Assembly: GCA_028456385.1 (NCBI GenBank)
Contig: JALNQF010000005.1
Location: 248,001 to 312,000, forward strand
Length of the DNA: 64,000 bases
Direction: 5' to 3'
DNA from: Ophiosphaerella korrae
Taxonomy: Eukaryota; Ascomycota; Dothideomycetes; Pleosporales; Phaeosphaeriaceae
Below are positions 10,066 through 21,573 of this stretch, one piece after another; within the stretch, counting starts at the first letter, position 1, and each line of letters opens with the position of its first letter. The notes beneath the pieces were generated by a model. The model was not told the origin of the DNA and ran no database searches. It was given only the letters and a program-made list of their open reading frames with translations. Both the position numbers and the translations under genes were made by a program.

Positions 10066-10569
10066 AATTGCGGTGGAGAGAGGATGGGTGACTAGGTAGA
10101 AGAAGCTGTGTCGGGGTATATGTTAGCCGACGGGTTCCCAAAATTTCGCCTGTAGTGGGTTCGAGCTTCAGAACAGCGGCAAGACGGCGAACTCACCTGA
10201 ATAGCGGACCGTGGGCGGATGTCAAAGGTGATAGATGGTGAGGTTGCGGGTGACGGGCGTCGGAGAAACTCAGTCGGAAGTGCCGATTGTGTGCCTCGCT
10301 TGTTGTGCTGGAGCTCCCTGTCCAACATTAGGAGGGGTACCACAAAACTCGATTTGTGTGCATCAAATCAAGTTTCTTCAGACTCGAACGCGCATAGCAT
10401 AAATCTAACTACAGCTCCGTGGGCAATGGATCCTCATTGATATCCCAAGTCTATCAAGAACCGCAACGCCCAAACGCCTCGCTATGCAAAAAGTCGAGCA
10501 CAATTGGTTGCATGACCAGTACGCACTATCCAATCAACAAAACAAAACTACGCTGCGCTCCATGATTCT
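10066..10569. other. 5' region of NAC-beta
   Basis: Between NAC-beta and the poly-cysteine protein. The 5' UTR and promoter of NAC-beta should lie here, and splice-like words near 10105-10200 suggest a possible 5' UTR intron. No gene is seen. Confidence 0.4.
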
Positions 10570-11868
10570 CTAAATGTCTCTGTACGATCCGTCAACCGCC
10601 TTCCTTGTCACTCCCGATGAGTGCGGCCCTGTCTGTCCTGGATTGAAGGCTTGATATGTCGTCTGCCCCGGGTAGGATGCTTGCGGCGTGTATGATCTTT
10701 GGCCCGGGTAAGCGCTGACTGGCTCCGCCGGGTCAGGCACGCTTGGCACTTGCTGTGTGTATCCTGGAGTCAATGACCGTGGCTGTACGGGGGCCGCCCC
10801 ATAGTTATCGTAAGGTGTGTTGCTTGTGTTGCTGTAGTTGTTATAGGTAATTTGTGTAGGAGGTGAGTTGGTGCGGTAGCTTGGTGGGGCTTGTGAATAT
10901 GTGTCTTGGTGGCCGTACACGTCTCGCTGATCGTATGCATCTCGGTGGTCGTATCGGTCATATACGTCCGGTTGAGATTGTGCCGGTGACTGACGATCGT
11001 AATGTTGACCTTGTCCGTAGCCTTCCCCAGCACCATACGCTGGCGACAGATTTTGTGCCGGCGATCCCCTCCTATAATCATCTTGCTGTGCATAGGGTCG
11101 TCCGTATGGCGCTGGGCTGCTATGTGGGCTGCGGTGCGGTCCTGCGCCCACGAGAGGTTCCTTTTCGAAGCCTTGGTCATAGCCGTATCCGTCTATCGGT
11201 GATACAGGAGATCTGGTCGGTCCAGGGCTCCTTCTTTGACCTCCAACTGCGGCCATAGCTGTCCCAGAACCGCCTGTCATGCTGCCGTTAGGGTCTAGCC
11301 GGTCGAGCTCCATGTCTCCCTTATTTTGAGGCACAGCCTGCTCCTCCACTTCGACATGCCTATCCCGCGCGTCCCCCCAACTCGGCATCGCTGGTAGGGC
11401 ATCCTCATTGACCGGCTTGCTTGGGCTCTCAAAAGTTGCGAATTGTGGTCGCTCAGGCGCAGGTGCAGGCGCAGGCGCAAAGGCTGGTGTGGCATGAGAA
11501 CGATACTGCTGGTTGACAGGCCGGGTGTCGAGCGGCGGCGGAGGAGCAGCAGCAGCAGCATGTGCTTGCGCATACGGATTGGCAGCATGTGGATTGGCGC
11601 CATATGGTGGGTAGGCTGGTGTAGGATCGCTCTTCATACGCTTGTGTCCTGATTTACTGCTACCGCCGCAGCAGCAAGTGCAGCATTTACAACAGCAGAT
11701 AGTGCATTCTGCAGCGCAGCATATGCATCGTGCTATACAGAACACGACTGAGAACAGGATGAGAGACCCAACAATAATCCCGACTATGACTGGCCACCTG
11801 TTCAGCGTGAGTTATGTTCCCCGAGACGCAAGGCTGGGAATTACACACTTGCAGTAGCTCTTGGCCAT
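10570..11868 (-). CDS. Single-pass membrane protein with poly-cysteine juxtamembrane region (unknown function)
   Basis: Two exons: 11868-11849 and 11797-10570; 415 aa. The 51-nt intron 11798-11848 splits a Lys codon (AA/G), giving MAKSYCKWPVIVGIIVGSL. One strong transmembrane helix spans residues about 8-31. It is followed directly by a cysteine-dense segment with some 16 Cys in 27 residues (CICCAAECTICCCKCC and onward), likely palmitoylated or metal-binding. The rest is low-complexity, rich in Pro, Tyr, Gln and Ser, with tandem YDRYDHRDAYDQRD-type motifs near residue 270. Fungal genomes hold related proteins under labels such as fibroin-like. Likely a plasma-membrane or Golgi protein with a long cytosolic tail; no enzymatic motif is visible. 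Confidence 0.8.
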
Positions 11869-12952
11869 GCAATTGTCCCATGACGAGAGCGTATTTTTCG
11901 CATCGTCGAGCGGATTCTGCCGCGAATAAAGGTAAGGCATCTTTGACAAAAGTAGAACGTCGCTGCTGAAGGGAGTTTATTTTGGAGTCTTCAGCGATAG
12001 CGAGGTTTAAAGTTCGGGGGCCAATCGCTATTTCCAGCCAACGGTGTTTCGTGTTTCCAACGTGAAGCGCGCAAGTCAGGGGTTGGAAAGTCACACAAAA
12101 AGTGGCGTTGTGATTCGGTGACTGCGCGTGGCCATCTGGTGTGCAATGTAGGTAAGTGGGTGTAGGAAGGTAGGAACTGGGAACGCTCGATGACGCTGCC
12201 GCCCTTGAGCAGCAGGTTTGGCATTGATGAAGATCACGTCCAGGGTGCCGCACAACGGCAACGCACGGCTAGGATTGGCAGAGAAGCCAAGAATAGTTGC
12301 GTGTTTGTGGCTGAGTTCCGCCCCTGGTGCCTGCTGACGATGATTGGCGTGTGACAAGCATACTACGCCGAGCTGTGGTCTCTCGAGATCTGCGTTGGGG
12401 TCATAATGCGCCATGGACGTGTTGGATCCTAAGAAGCTTGATCCTGCCACGCGTTCCCCAATATCGACTTTGTGTTGTTGACGCACGACTGCCGGCTGGA
12501 ATGTGGAGGAGCAGCTCGGGCTACCCCCTTCCCAAGGGGGAACACAAGCGCTGCTTGAAAACTTTGCCAATGTGGCTTCGTTGCACTGAGTTTAATAGAA
12601 GACAAGGTTCACAGCATGGAGTGTTGTAGGTGCATGGGGTATCGATGTGAATTTTTGAGATCCTCTACTATAATTAGGGTCTAGCATCTAGTACTTGCCT
12701 CGATTGGATGCAAAGTGTTGCGGACTCCAATGCCGATTTCATACAAGTTCAGCATTCTTAAGAATGGCCATACGTAGTTTCACGAGTAGAACTGTAAATA
12801 GTATTATGGTCGCTATTAATAAACGACAAGGTGTCATAACGATCGTTACTGCTTCGTAAGAAATAAGAGTCCACGCTGATGCTCAGCGCCATCTCCGCCA
12901 GCATCAGCACTTGATGATAACGCTTGATAAAAGTTATACTCGCTGTAAATCG
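11869..12952. other. Intergenic stretch
   Basis: Upstream of the poly-cysteine protein gene and downstream of the bHLH gene. Overlapping frames at 11991-12629 lack start context, introns or family motifs. No gene is supported. Confidence 0.45.
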
Positions 12953-13828
12953 CTAGGGGTCCATCAAAAATTCGTCCAGTGGATCATGTCCTCTCATCCA
13001 ATTCATAGGCTGGCCTTCGGTGTGCTTCAGCCTCTCAACCTCCTCTTTCAACGCATCTCTTTCTTTCTCGATGCTTTTGATGTACTCAATCGCACTAGAC
13101 AATACCATGGCTTTGCTCGGTTTTGGCTGGCCCATGGCATTTCCATCATCGCTTTGAGGTAGCGTTGGTACAGCTTTGCGAAGTCGTTCCAGTTCCGAGT
13201 TGAGGCCTTCTCGGTATTTGCGTTCCACTTGGTTATGTGGTAGCCGGCTAGTTCGAGCGCACTTGTTTGACGAGGAGCCAGTGGAATCGGGATCATAGCG
13301 GTCAAGGCGTGGGCGGCCCCTCTTCCTCAGTGGTCGTTGTGCTGTTGTCTGTTCTTCTAGAGGGTCTGGCGGGAAGGGAGACTCGCGTTTGATGATGCGA
13401 GGTGACAGAGAAGGCGAGAACGCCGGCTGTTGGGCGTCACCGCAAAGTGAGGGCGTTCTTGAGGATGTTTGTGTTGTTGGAGAGAATGCTACTGGATCTA
13501 TCGAGTTGATATATGCCGGATCGAGTGAGTATCCAGTAGCTTGTTGATCGAATTGTCCGAATGGTGTTTGGTAGAAAGCTTGTCTGAAAGCTGGTTGATC
13601 ATTTGTAGATGAGACACCAGTCGCAGGCAAAGTCAGGTCGAAGGGTAAACGCTTAGAGGGAAAGCTAGAAGGCATCATTTCGACTGATGTGAGAGGGGCC
13701 TCGAATAGAGAATCAGTGTCGAGGTTAGTCGATAATGGGTAGTTGGGAGAGGTAGTATAAGCGTCGGTAAGGTAATTCTTCTCGTAGGGATCTCGGTAGG
13801 CTACTTTCGGGTAGTTCCTATAAGGCAT
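12953..13828 (-). CDS. bHLH transcription factor
   Basis: A single exon of 291 aa from the ATG at 13828; the frame extends four codons upstream only with a TTG. The first 170 residues are disordered, rich in Ser, Pro, Thr and Gln, as in activation domains. A basic stretch (RKRGRPRLDRY) precedes the bHLH domain at about 195-262: basic region RLPHNQVERKYREGLN, helix 1, a loop containing a Gly/Gln-rich insert, and helix 2 (KAMVLSSAIEYIKSIEKERDAL) that runs on as a leucine-zipper-like helix. The H-x-x-x-E-x-K/R-Y-R pattern places it in the E-box binding class. The Tyr (ERKYR) resembles SREBP-type basic regions, but there is no membrane domain. It is most like fungal bHLH regulators of unknown target; the zipper suggests homodimers. 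Confidence 0.88.
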   Translation of the reverse strand: MPYRNYPKVAYRDPYEKNYLTDAYTTSPNYPLSTNLDTDSLFEAPLTSVEMMPSSFPSKRLPFDLTLPATGVSSTNDQPAFRQAFYQTPFGQFDQQATGYSLDPAYINSIDPVAFSPTTQTSSRTPSLCGDAQQPAFSPSLSPRIIKRESPFPPDPLEEQTTAQRPLRKRGRPRLDRYDPDSTGSSSNKCARTSRLPHNQVERKYREGLNSELERLRKAVPTLPQSDDGNAMGQPKPSKAMVLSSAIEYIKSIEKERDALKEEVERLKHTEGQPMNWMRGHDPLDEFLMDP

Positions 13829-15613
13829 GGCGAACTCCAAACGATGATGCTTGGGGGTGTTTATATAATTGATGAAGTGATGATGGAAGCGGTGGCGAGT
13901 CGGTGGCTTACAAGAAGCGTGGTCTTTATGGACTTGATTTGTGGCCTAGGCGGAGGGCCTGTCCCAAGGTAGTGGGTATCTGTATCGACGATTCCAGAGT
14001 CAAGCAGAATCAAATCCAGGTCCCAAATGGTAATATTAGGCTCGGTTCTGCGGCGGGTGCTCGGGTACTTCGCCCTGGAGTCCAATTGTGTTTCGCTTGT
14101 GATTTGCTAAGGAAGGGTGCTTGCAGTAGTCATGCAGTTACAACTCAATACTGCAACTCAAAGGATGATCTATTCGTATCTTATACAGAAGTCTGCCGCC
14201 GCAACCCTTCCGCTCACCGCGAATTGACTAGAGAATCAAAGCTTAGAGCCAGCATTCAAAAAATCTTGAGCAATGTACGTGTCGAACGATTGACAGCTCA
14301 TCGGGCGCGTCCGATGGAGGGGCATTCGTCTGCCTTCTGGGGCAGGGATGCAAACTGCTCCCTCGTGTTCCCAATTGCGAGCGCCGAAATTGAGTTGCCG
14401 ACCCGCCGTAATCCACGGCTCCGGCACCAGGGTCCTGCTGCGGTCGATTCTCGGTGTAAAATTGCTCACCATAGAATTGTTCTGTTGGGTAAATATTATT
14501 GCATATGTATATAGAGGTGTGTTGTCTGCTTCATCGAGATCGGTCGTTTGACCCATGACTTGCACAGAAAGGCCTTCTTGATGTTTCTCCTTGGATGGCA
14601 ACATAGGCCTGGCTCTCCTTGATAGATATGTGATTACAGCATTCAGAAAATACCCGCTTGTGTATTTGTGCCGAGAACGGAAGGGGTACTTGGTGGCTCA
14701 CTGCAATAATAATGAACTTGGTAAGATACTGTTTGTCCCTGAGAGACCCGCGACACAAAACCAAGGCCTCCAGAGTCTTGACGAATGGCCTAGATTGGTG
14801 ATAGTTAGAAATCCAACAGCCATCGTTTACATATTCAACTAGTCCCATGATTCGCAATTTTTCTAATGCTTCGGTAGCTCATGCTTGTTGGTTGCTTGGT
14901 GCTAGATGCTGTCCGGTCTATTCCATGCTGGCGGTGCAAAACTCGGTTGAGCGGCCGAATTTTGTAATGGAAGAGCATTCATCCACCTGAGCTGCCCATG
15001 ATGGGGTGATGCGCAGGTATGCAAGATATGTTTTTTTTTTGGCAGCAGACCCGCAGCGGGCAAGCCCGCCAACGTCCCACAGGGCTGAAGAACAAATCTC
15101 GGATCCGATCATAGGACGCAGTCGTTCTGTAAAACTTTTGGTCTGCACGTGTGGAGACGTGGTTTGCACTTAGCTGAGGCTATGGGTGTTGCTTATAGTG
15201 GCGTGATACTGGTTCGACATGTCCCAAACGGGTAAGTGGAATAGCCCAGAGAAATGTAAGTAGGCATGCAGACATTGTGTCTCCAATTCTTCCACCGCGC
15301 ACTCAGAGCTTCTAGGATGGCACATATTATGCAGGCCTGTCGTCTTCGCTGCCCATTACTCAGCTTCAATTGCCGTTCCAATGAATCCAGGAGCCAGCTG
15401 CCCGCCAGACTAGATGTAAAGTTTACCGGCTTGGATAGAATGCGCGGCACGTGAATTGGTGGCAGATGTGTTGAAGCATGGTGGGTGAATAGATATCGTC
15501 ATAGGACTCACTTTAGGCAACGGTCCATACGGCGAAGCTGCAACGGCGCGCTCGCAACTGCTTATGCCCCTCTTCGGCACCTCAGCTACGACAACCACAT
15601 CAACCCCAACAAC
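13829..15613. other. Long gene-poor stretch upstream of the bHLH gene
   Basis: About 1.8 kb without a gene I can support. The longest frame (13903-14514, +) begins in the expected 5' UTR of the bHLH gene and has no recognisable domain. A T-run lies near 15030-15040. A long regulatory region is common upstream of fungal transcription factor genes, but that is inference. Confidence 0.4.
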
Positions 15614-16640
15614 ATGACGACAATCAAAACTCGCTTCCTCATCATCTCCGACACACATTCAGCATTGCCTGAGCAGAATATGGCCAACAATAATGTTGCC
15701 TTCCGCCCGCCGCTGCCAAAGGCTGATGTCTTGCTGCACTGTGGTGACTTGACAATGCTTGGGCATTTGTATGAATATACGAGGACGTTGGATATGCTGC
15801 AACAGATCGATGCAGATCTGAAACTAGTGATAGCTGGCAACCACGACATCAGCTTGGACGAGGAATATTATGCTAGAAATGGGTCGTATATGCATCGAAG
15901 AGATGAATATGACAAGGGTTTGCCGGCAAGGGCAAGAGACCTATGGCTGGGTGAAGGAGCGCGACAAGCTGGAGTCACATATCTTGAAGAGGGTACTCAC
16001 ACTTTTACGCTCAAGAATGGGGCCAAGTTGCGTGTAAGTCTATGCGGAACAACAAAATGCCCTGGAGACGCAGGTAATGATGATTCAGGTCTACGCATCG
16101 CCCTATCAGCCTGAATTCTGCGATTGGGCATTCCCGTACTTCCGCAATCAAGATCGATACAACCCACCTCACCAGCGCAAACCCAATATTGTGACCAAAG
16201 CTGAGAACCCTATCCCAGACTTCCCAGGGGTGGATGTGATGATGACCCACGGTCCGCCCATGGGCATACTGGACGCTACAGTGACTGGGGAGCATGTTGG
16301 CTGCGAACACCTGCTTCGAGCCGCAAGGCGATGCAAGCCACGCTTGCATTGCTTTGGACACATACATGAGGGTTGGGGTGCTCGAAAAGTACAGTGGAAG
16401 GAGGGGCAAGACCTGGATGTGAGCATCGAGGAACATGTAAAGGAGAGTAGTGCGGTGCAAGTGGACAAGGGGAAGATGGTGAATGAGAAGGCAGCAAGAG
16501 TGGATTCAAGCAGAGGGGGTGACGCTACTATAGAATATGGGAGGGAGACGTTGATGGTCAATGCGAGCATCATGACTTTAGAGTACAAGCCGTGGAATAG
16601 CCCGTGGTTGGTGGATGTGGACCTGGAGCGGGCAGAGTGA
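15614..16640 (+). CDS. Calcineurin-like metallophosphoesterase
   Basis: Two exons: 15614-16033 and 16089-16640; 323 aa. The 55-nt intron 16034-16088 joins AKLR to VYASPYQPEF. The ATG at 15614 is right before the first metal motif. All metallophosphoesterase motifs are in order: SDTH (about residue 13), CGDLT (about 48), GNHD (about 76), THGPP (about 205) and FGHIHEG (about 240). The architecture is that of the compact MPPED1/MPPED2-like class acting on phosphodiesters. There is no signal peptide or membrane segment, so it is likely cytosolic. A charged variable segment (about 250-290) sits between the GHxH motif and the last beta strand, ending in NASIM as in relatives. The substrate is unknown. 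Confidence 0.9.
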
Positions 16641-17854
16641 AGTAGACTAAAGGTTACACCGGAATGACATGGTTAGCAGCGGTCAGCGCAGCATGCGGTG
16701 CTTCTCTGTGATCAACGCCTCTTCATCGCTTTAGGGCCCTTATCGCACGAGTGATAGGACGGTGGTCTCCGGAATCTAATTCTGGCTAGCGGCCTGGAGG
16801 ACTGTAACGAGGGAAAGATCATGCGAGTGTTTCTCTTGCCACCTAAGGCCGAGCTTGCTCGACCCAGGCGCAGCAGCCAAATGGAGACACAAGGCGGAAT
16901 AGCGGAACGACGACAATGCGATGACTCACTGGCGATGGGAATTTGCATGCTAACGACCAGAGCGGTTGACATGAAATGCCAAGAGACGGATCAACGAAAA
17001 CAATGTCGGTTTCAGCCGTACTTGGCACGTTGAACACAAGAGCTTTCTTCCCGACCACCATTTCCTTCCAAATGCCCTTTGTCTAGCGCTCGACCTGCGC
17101 GGCCTGATGCAGCGGAGCTCGGCGCGGGCTGCACAGTTTCATGGCGACAAAGTGCTATACTTGGTGTTCATCTTGTGCGTCTGAGACTCGAGAAAGAGCG
17201 GCTCGCTGCGCAGCTGGCGGGAGGGGCCGTCGCACTGAGCTAGGTATCTAGGTAGATACTTATGTGCCTAGTGCGGTAGCAGATTTGCAGACGTGCACTG
17301 AGCCACGACTCTTCACTTCATCTGGACATGGCAGCAGCGGACACACTCGGCGGACTGCAACCTGCGCCAGCATCATCGACTTGGCGTCGTTGTCAGCGCA
17401 GGCACGGCGACTGCAGCGCCAGGGCATGCAGCGGAACATTGACGGTCGCTCAGCGTTGCTCAGCATGGCCAAGAAACAACAAACTCGTGAAAGTCACGGC
17501 CCAGCAGCTCAAACTTCCTCATGCTGCCGCGCATCCCGTCTTGTCGGCCTCAACAGCTCCTGGTAACGCACAGGGCTGGGCCATTTGACACAGGCCGTGA
17601 TTGGCTCCACTTGGTGTCTCCATCCTCCTCCAAGCCGATGCCGAGCCTTGGCTCACTGTAGAGGCCAAGCCCAAGACCTCTCCCAAGTCCTTGAGGGCGC
17701 AATTCCTATGTAACAAGAGTCTTGCCTCTCCTGAGGCAAACTTTGGCCCTTTGCTATAATATGCTCCCGGCCTCATCGACTGAGCAAGTCCTCACGGCGA
17801 GCATCCTGCCGCGAATGAACGTTAAAACGTAGCCTAAGCACTGATTCGCTGGCA
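16641..17854. other. Intergenic stretch
   Basis: About 1.2 kb between two + strand genes. Frames at 17264-17588 look like chance GC-rich frames. The last few hundred bases should contain the promoter of the following membrane protein gene. Nothing specific is recognised. Confidence 0.4.
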
Positions 17855-18798
17855 ATGGAACCCCAGCACCCGCCGGTGCCACTTCCGGCCGCACACGCAC
17901 ACACACACCACAGCCAACCGCCCCAGCAGCACGAGTACAGCGAGAAGGACAATGTCTACCCGCAGCAACAAAACACTCGCGCACAACGCGGCAGCAAGAC
18001 ATCTAGCAACAGCCGCGCCCATGATTCTGTCATCTCCCAACCTTTCTCTCCCAAGCAGTCCTACCCCTCGAGTCCTACCAGTAGCATCTCCTCCAAGGGC
18101 GGCCAGAGAGAGCACGCGGTACCAGAAATCCAGTGCACTCCAACGGTGAACCAAGGTCGACATGTCCGACCACCCCCACAAGCCCATCTGGACCCAGAGA
18201 AGCATGGCTATGCACCGTCGCAAGGACATCAATCGTCCCATCACTCAGCCACTGTCCCAGGAGCGCACGATGTTGTCTACGACCAGACCAAGTATCACGA
18301 GAAGGAACCTGAAGAGAAGGCATGGCAGCTACTCGTAAGCAAACCTACGGCCAATGTCTCTTCATCCTCCGGCTAACATGCGCCCAGTTCTTCCTCTCTG
18401 GCCCCTGTGCGCTGCTCTCCATCGTCATCACACTCTGGACTATCGTTGCACTCCTCATCTCGCTTTTCCTCGCGCCCCTCAGACTTTGCACGGCACGGCC
18501 ATCACTCTCGACTCAACTCACCACATTCCTCGCACCAGCCCTGAACCTTCAACTACACCTCGTCTACTCACACAACTCATCCCAGGACTACAGCGCACCG
18601 ATGCTAGTAGTCATTCACCTATTCTCCCCTCTCATCGCGCTAGGTGTTGCGATAGCGGCATGGACCGCTGCCGCATTCTGGTTCTTTTCGTCGATACTTG
18701 GAGACCCAGGAGGTCACGACGGCCACAACGACGGCAAGGAAAGCATTCTAGGTGTTCGCAACTGGTGGGAGCGATGGCTCTCAAGGGGGCTGCGATGA
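17855..18798 (+). CDS. Orphan membrane protein with disordered N-terminal half
   Basis: Two exons: 17855-18334 and 18388-18798; 296 aa. The 53-nt intron has a GTAAGC donor, a CTAAC branch site and a CAG acceptor, which supports a real gene. Residues 1-155 are disordered and rich in His, Pro, Gln and Ser (PPVPLPAAHAHTHH at the start). Residues about 160-196 form a long hydrophobic segment (LSIVITLWTIVALLISLFLAPL). A second lies at about 247-273 (VIHLFSPLIALGVAIAAWTAAAFWFF). A short, Asp/His/Gly-rich loop and an amphipathic tail (NWWERWLSRGLR) follow. The hairpin-like pair of hydrophobic segments plus amphipathic ends could suit an ER or lipid-droplet protein, which is only a guess. I do not recognise a family. 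Confidence 0.75.
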
Positions 18799-20532
18799 AC
18801 ATGCAATTAACGTAATCGGGACAGTGTTTTCATAGGGCTACGACTTTGATTGATTTTTGGCTAGCTCCTTCGCCACGGCGGGAGCACCTTTACAGCGGCA
18901 TTTCGCACGGCGTTCTTTTGGGCCCAGCTACGACTGGTATTTGCTGCTCTGGAAACGACAGCACGGCGTTTTCGATCTACGTAGGAGGACGGATTCGGAC
19001 ATTGGCATGCGCTATGATATACCCCATTTCACTCGAATATCTACAAATTCTACCACCCAACTGCGTCGCACCTTGTGATATCCGCCCTAATCCGCACATA
19101 CGTATTCTTACTCCCAAGTCATCTACTCGCATACTCTCCAAACCTAACCCCCCCTGCACATGACCGTGCCTCTTCCCCAATAAACTTTCTCCCAACACGG
19201 CTCCGCCAATCTTCTGCCAAATGAGCGCCAGCGACCCAAGACGCGGCGGTCAATAAGTACATACGTGACGTAAGCGAAGGTGTCAGTCTGATTGACCAAG
19301 CGCCGCCAATCCCCGCCCAGTTCCGCTGAGCTGCGCGCCCCCCTGCTCTAGGCACAGAGATTGTCCATCAGGCTTGGGGACGGAAGTTTTTTTTTTTTTT
19401 CCTTTGCGTGGGTAGAGGGGAGTGTGTGTGATTAGGTGGCATGTGCGCGTGTGTGTGTTGTGGAGGAATGGAATTTGCTTGGTGGAGAGGATGGATGATA
19501 TATGCTATCAGTGTACCACGGCGTGGTGGATGATGGCGTGTTGGGAACCGGGATGTGGTGTTGAGCCTGATTCCTCCTATACTTGGTTCTCTACTTGGGT
19601 ATCGTAGTATGAAGTTACCCTTTTCACGCACACCTGATTCACATACCGGATCCACGAACCAGCCATGATCACGATCTGGCATATCACTCGAGTCCCGCGT
19701 ACTACTTACCAAGCCTAATTATCGCGTGCTGCGTATCTTGCATAGAGACAAGACGGTTTGAGCGGCAGGCTTGGATTATCACCGGCGGCTGAGGCTAGCG
19801 ATATGATGTGTCGGCTGCATTTCAGGTACCAGCGCGCTGGGAGCTCAAGACGGCCAAGTCGGCGAGGAACATCGGAGCCCGGCGATCATAGCGACGAGGG
19901 CATGTGATTGCTGAGGGGGAACATATCTGCTTCGGCGCCTAACGGTGAACTTCATAACCTGTGGAGAAAAGGTACGTGGTGGTGTTTGACGATTTGAGTG
20001 CTGTTGTCCCGATGAAGTTGTGATGTGCTACATTGGGCGTGGATATGACGTGGGAATGGGGTGGTGTTTGACTCGGAGGAATTGCCAGAGTCGATGATTC
20101 TTTCTTGTGGGACACAAGGTTGTGAGTAAGGCACAAGTGGTTGAGTTGTGTGGTCATTATCAGTCATGCGTGACCGTTGGGATGGATATGCGCGTTAATT
20201 TAGTTCAAAAGAAAGCTGACGCAGTAATACATGCATGGGGTTGAAAAACATACGGCTGACAAACAGAAATCTAATCATGACGCTTCAAGGACGTAAAGGA
20301 AAATGTGCTGCTTCAGAAACACAATAATATGAAATAACAGGTTGCCATCCCAAACGAAATAATACTAAGAAAAATCATATAGACAGCCATGAATTGTGTC
20401 AATACTCTTCATATAGCTATTGCTTTGTCGTAAATCTCTTATCCACCGAGCACTGCGACGATATGTGATACCACCCCGGTGGTGGACATTGGTATATTAG
20501 AACTATGCTTTGGAACAAGATGCTGAGAAGTG
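18799..20532. other. Gene-free stretch between convergent genes
   Basis: About 1.7 kb between a + strand and a - strand gene. It holds a 14-T run (19387-19400) flanked by GT-rich sequence. No frame shows family features or plausible introns. Confidence 0.45.
19387..19400 (+). repeat. Homopolymer run of 14 T
   Basis: Fourteen consecutive T residues in an intergenic region, followed by GT-rich low-complexity DNA to about 19465. No function is apparent. Confidence 0.85.
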
Positions 20533-21573
20533 TCATAAACTGCATAAGCTCGGATGCAGTCCTTCCTCCACGATGCGAATTGTGCTCTTCAGTTTCTTTT
20601 GCGTCCGTACTCGTGTGAGTTCCCTCAACAAGCAATTCTTGAGGCATTGCTCCACGAGGGAGGGGTCACTTTCCATAAACTCTTCGTAGAGCGTGAGACG
20701 CGAACTCGCTGTTCGCATGCAGCTACGAGTGGTTCCAATCTGCTTTTGGAAGACATGGTCAAGGAAGGCGTATGAATCGTTGAAAGTCTTGTAACAGCTA
20801 TTGCAAGCGAAAGTAGCCTTGTCATCAGTGGCGTTGAAGTCCCGTGCAACATGTGATGTAAACAGTATGCAGCGGTAATCAGGCAGTCCAGAGTGTGCAG
20901 TGACGGAAATGCACGCATCGCAGTGAGGGCATAGCTCTCGGTCGTCATGGCGATTGTTCGGCCGTGCCTTTTTTGTGCGAAGATTACTAGATCTCGATGT
21001 TTTGAGGTCACTCCTCAATTCGTTGGCAAAAGGACAGTACTCCACTTTAAATCGTGGAGGTGGAAGCATGGGCACAAACTCTCGGGTCTCAAAACGCGCC
21101 ATTTGGTCCCGCAGCGCGGTCAGGCAAGTCCGTCGTATGCTTTTAGCAGTCGTAATAATTTCGTCATAAGGTATTGATGCTCGTCCTGAATGGAGCACAC
21201 TGTCGTAAAGTGGTTGTCTGACTTCATATTGCAGGCGAAGGAGTTGTGAAGATAGAGTAGTATGACAAGTTGCTGTTTACTATTAGAATCTCTCTTTTTG
21301 GTTCGTTTCTCTACACTTACTGTCACCCTGCTCAAATCGTGTGCCGAACCGTTCCTTGCCAGTTTCCATGACTCGTTGCACCTGGCGTCCCAAGCTCAAC
21401 ACTTTTCCAAGAGCGTCATCCTGATGTTTCGTGCTTAGACAGGTCCACGTAGTACGCTTGCGTCGATTTCGTGCTTGCCATTGCTCATAGGCGTCGCTGG
21501 CATTTTGAAATTCGCGGTCAATGTCCCACAGTGTGAGGAAGGCGTGTTGTGTTTTTTCCCATGTCACAGCCAT
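20533..21573 (-). CDS. Uncharacterised Cys/His-rich (zinc-finger-like) protein
   Basis: Two exons: 21573-21321 and 21272-20533; 330 aa. The 48-nt intron (21273-21320, GTAAGT donor, CAG acceptor) removes a frame break and links FEQGD to TTCHTTLSSQLLRLQYEV in frame, so the two halves are one gene. The N-terminal half looks alpha-helical and charged (WDIDREFQNASDAYEQWQAR). The middle has two Cys/His clusters: CPHCDACISV with a later His, and FACNSCYKTFNDSYAFLDHV, a C-x2-C...H arrangement like a degenerate C2H2 finger. The C-terminus is basic and helical. Similar orphan proteins are common in plant-associated ascomycetes. DNA or protein binding is possible; I do not recognise the family. Confidence 0.72.

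Noticed and set aside
13903..14514. 203-codon frame on the + strand
   Set aside because: It starts in the expected 5' leader of the bHLH gene, has no domain features and overlaps other frames of equal quality.
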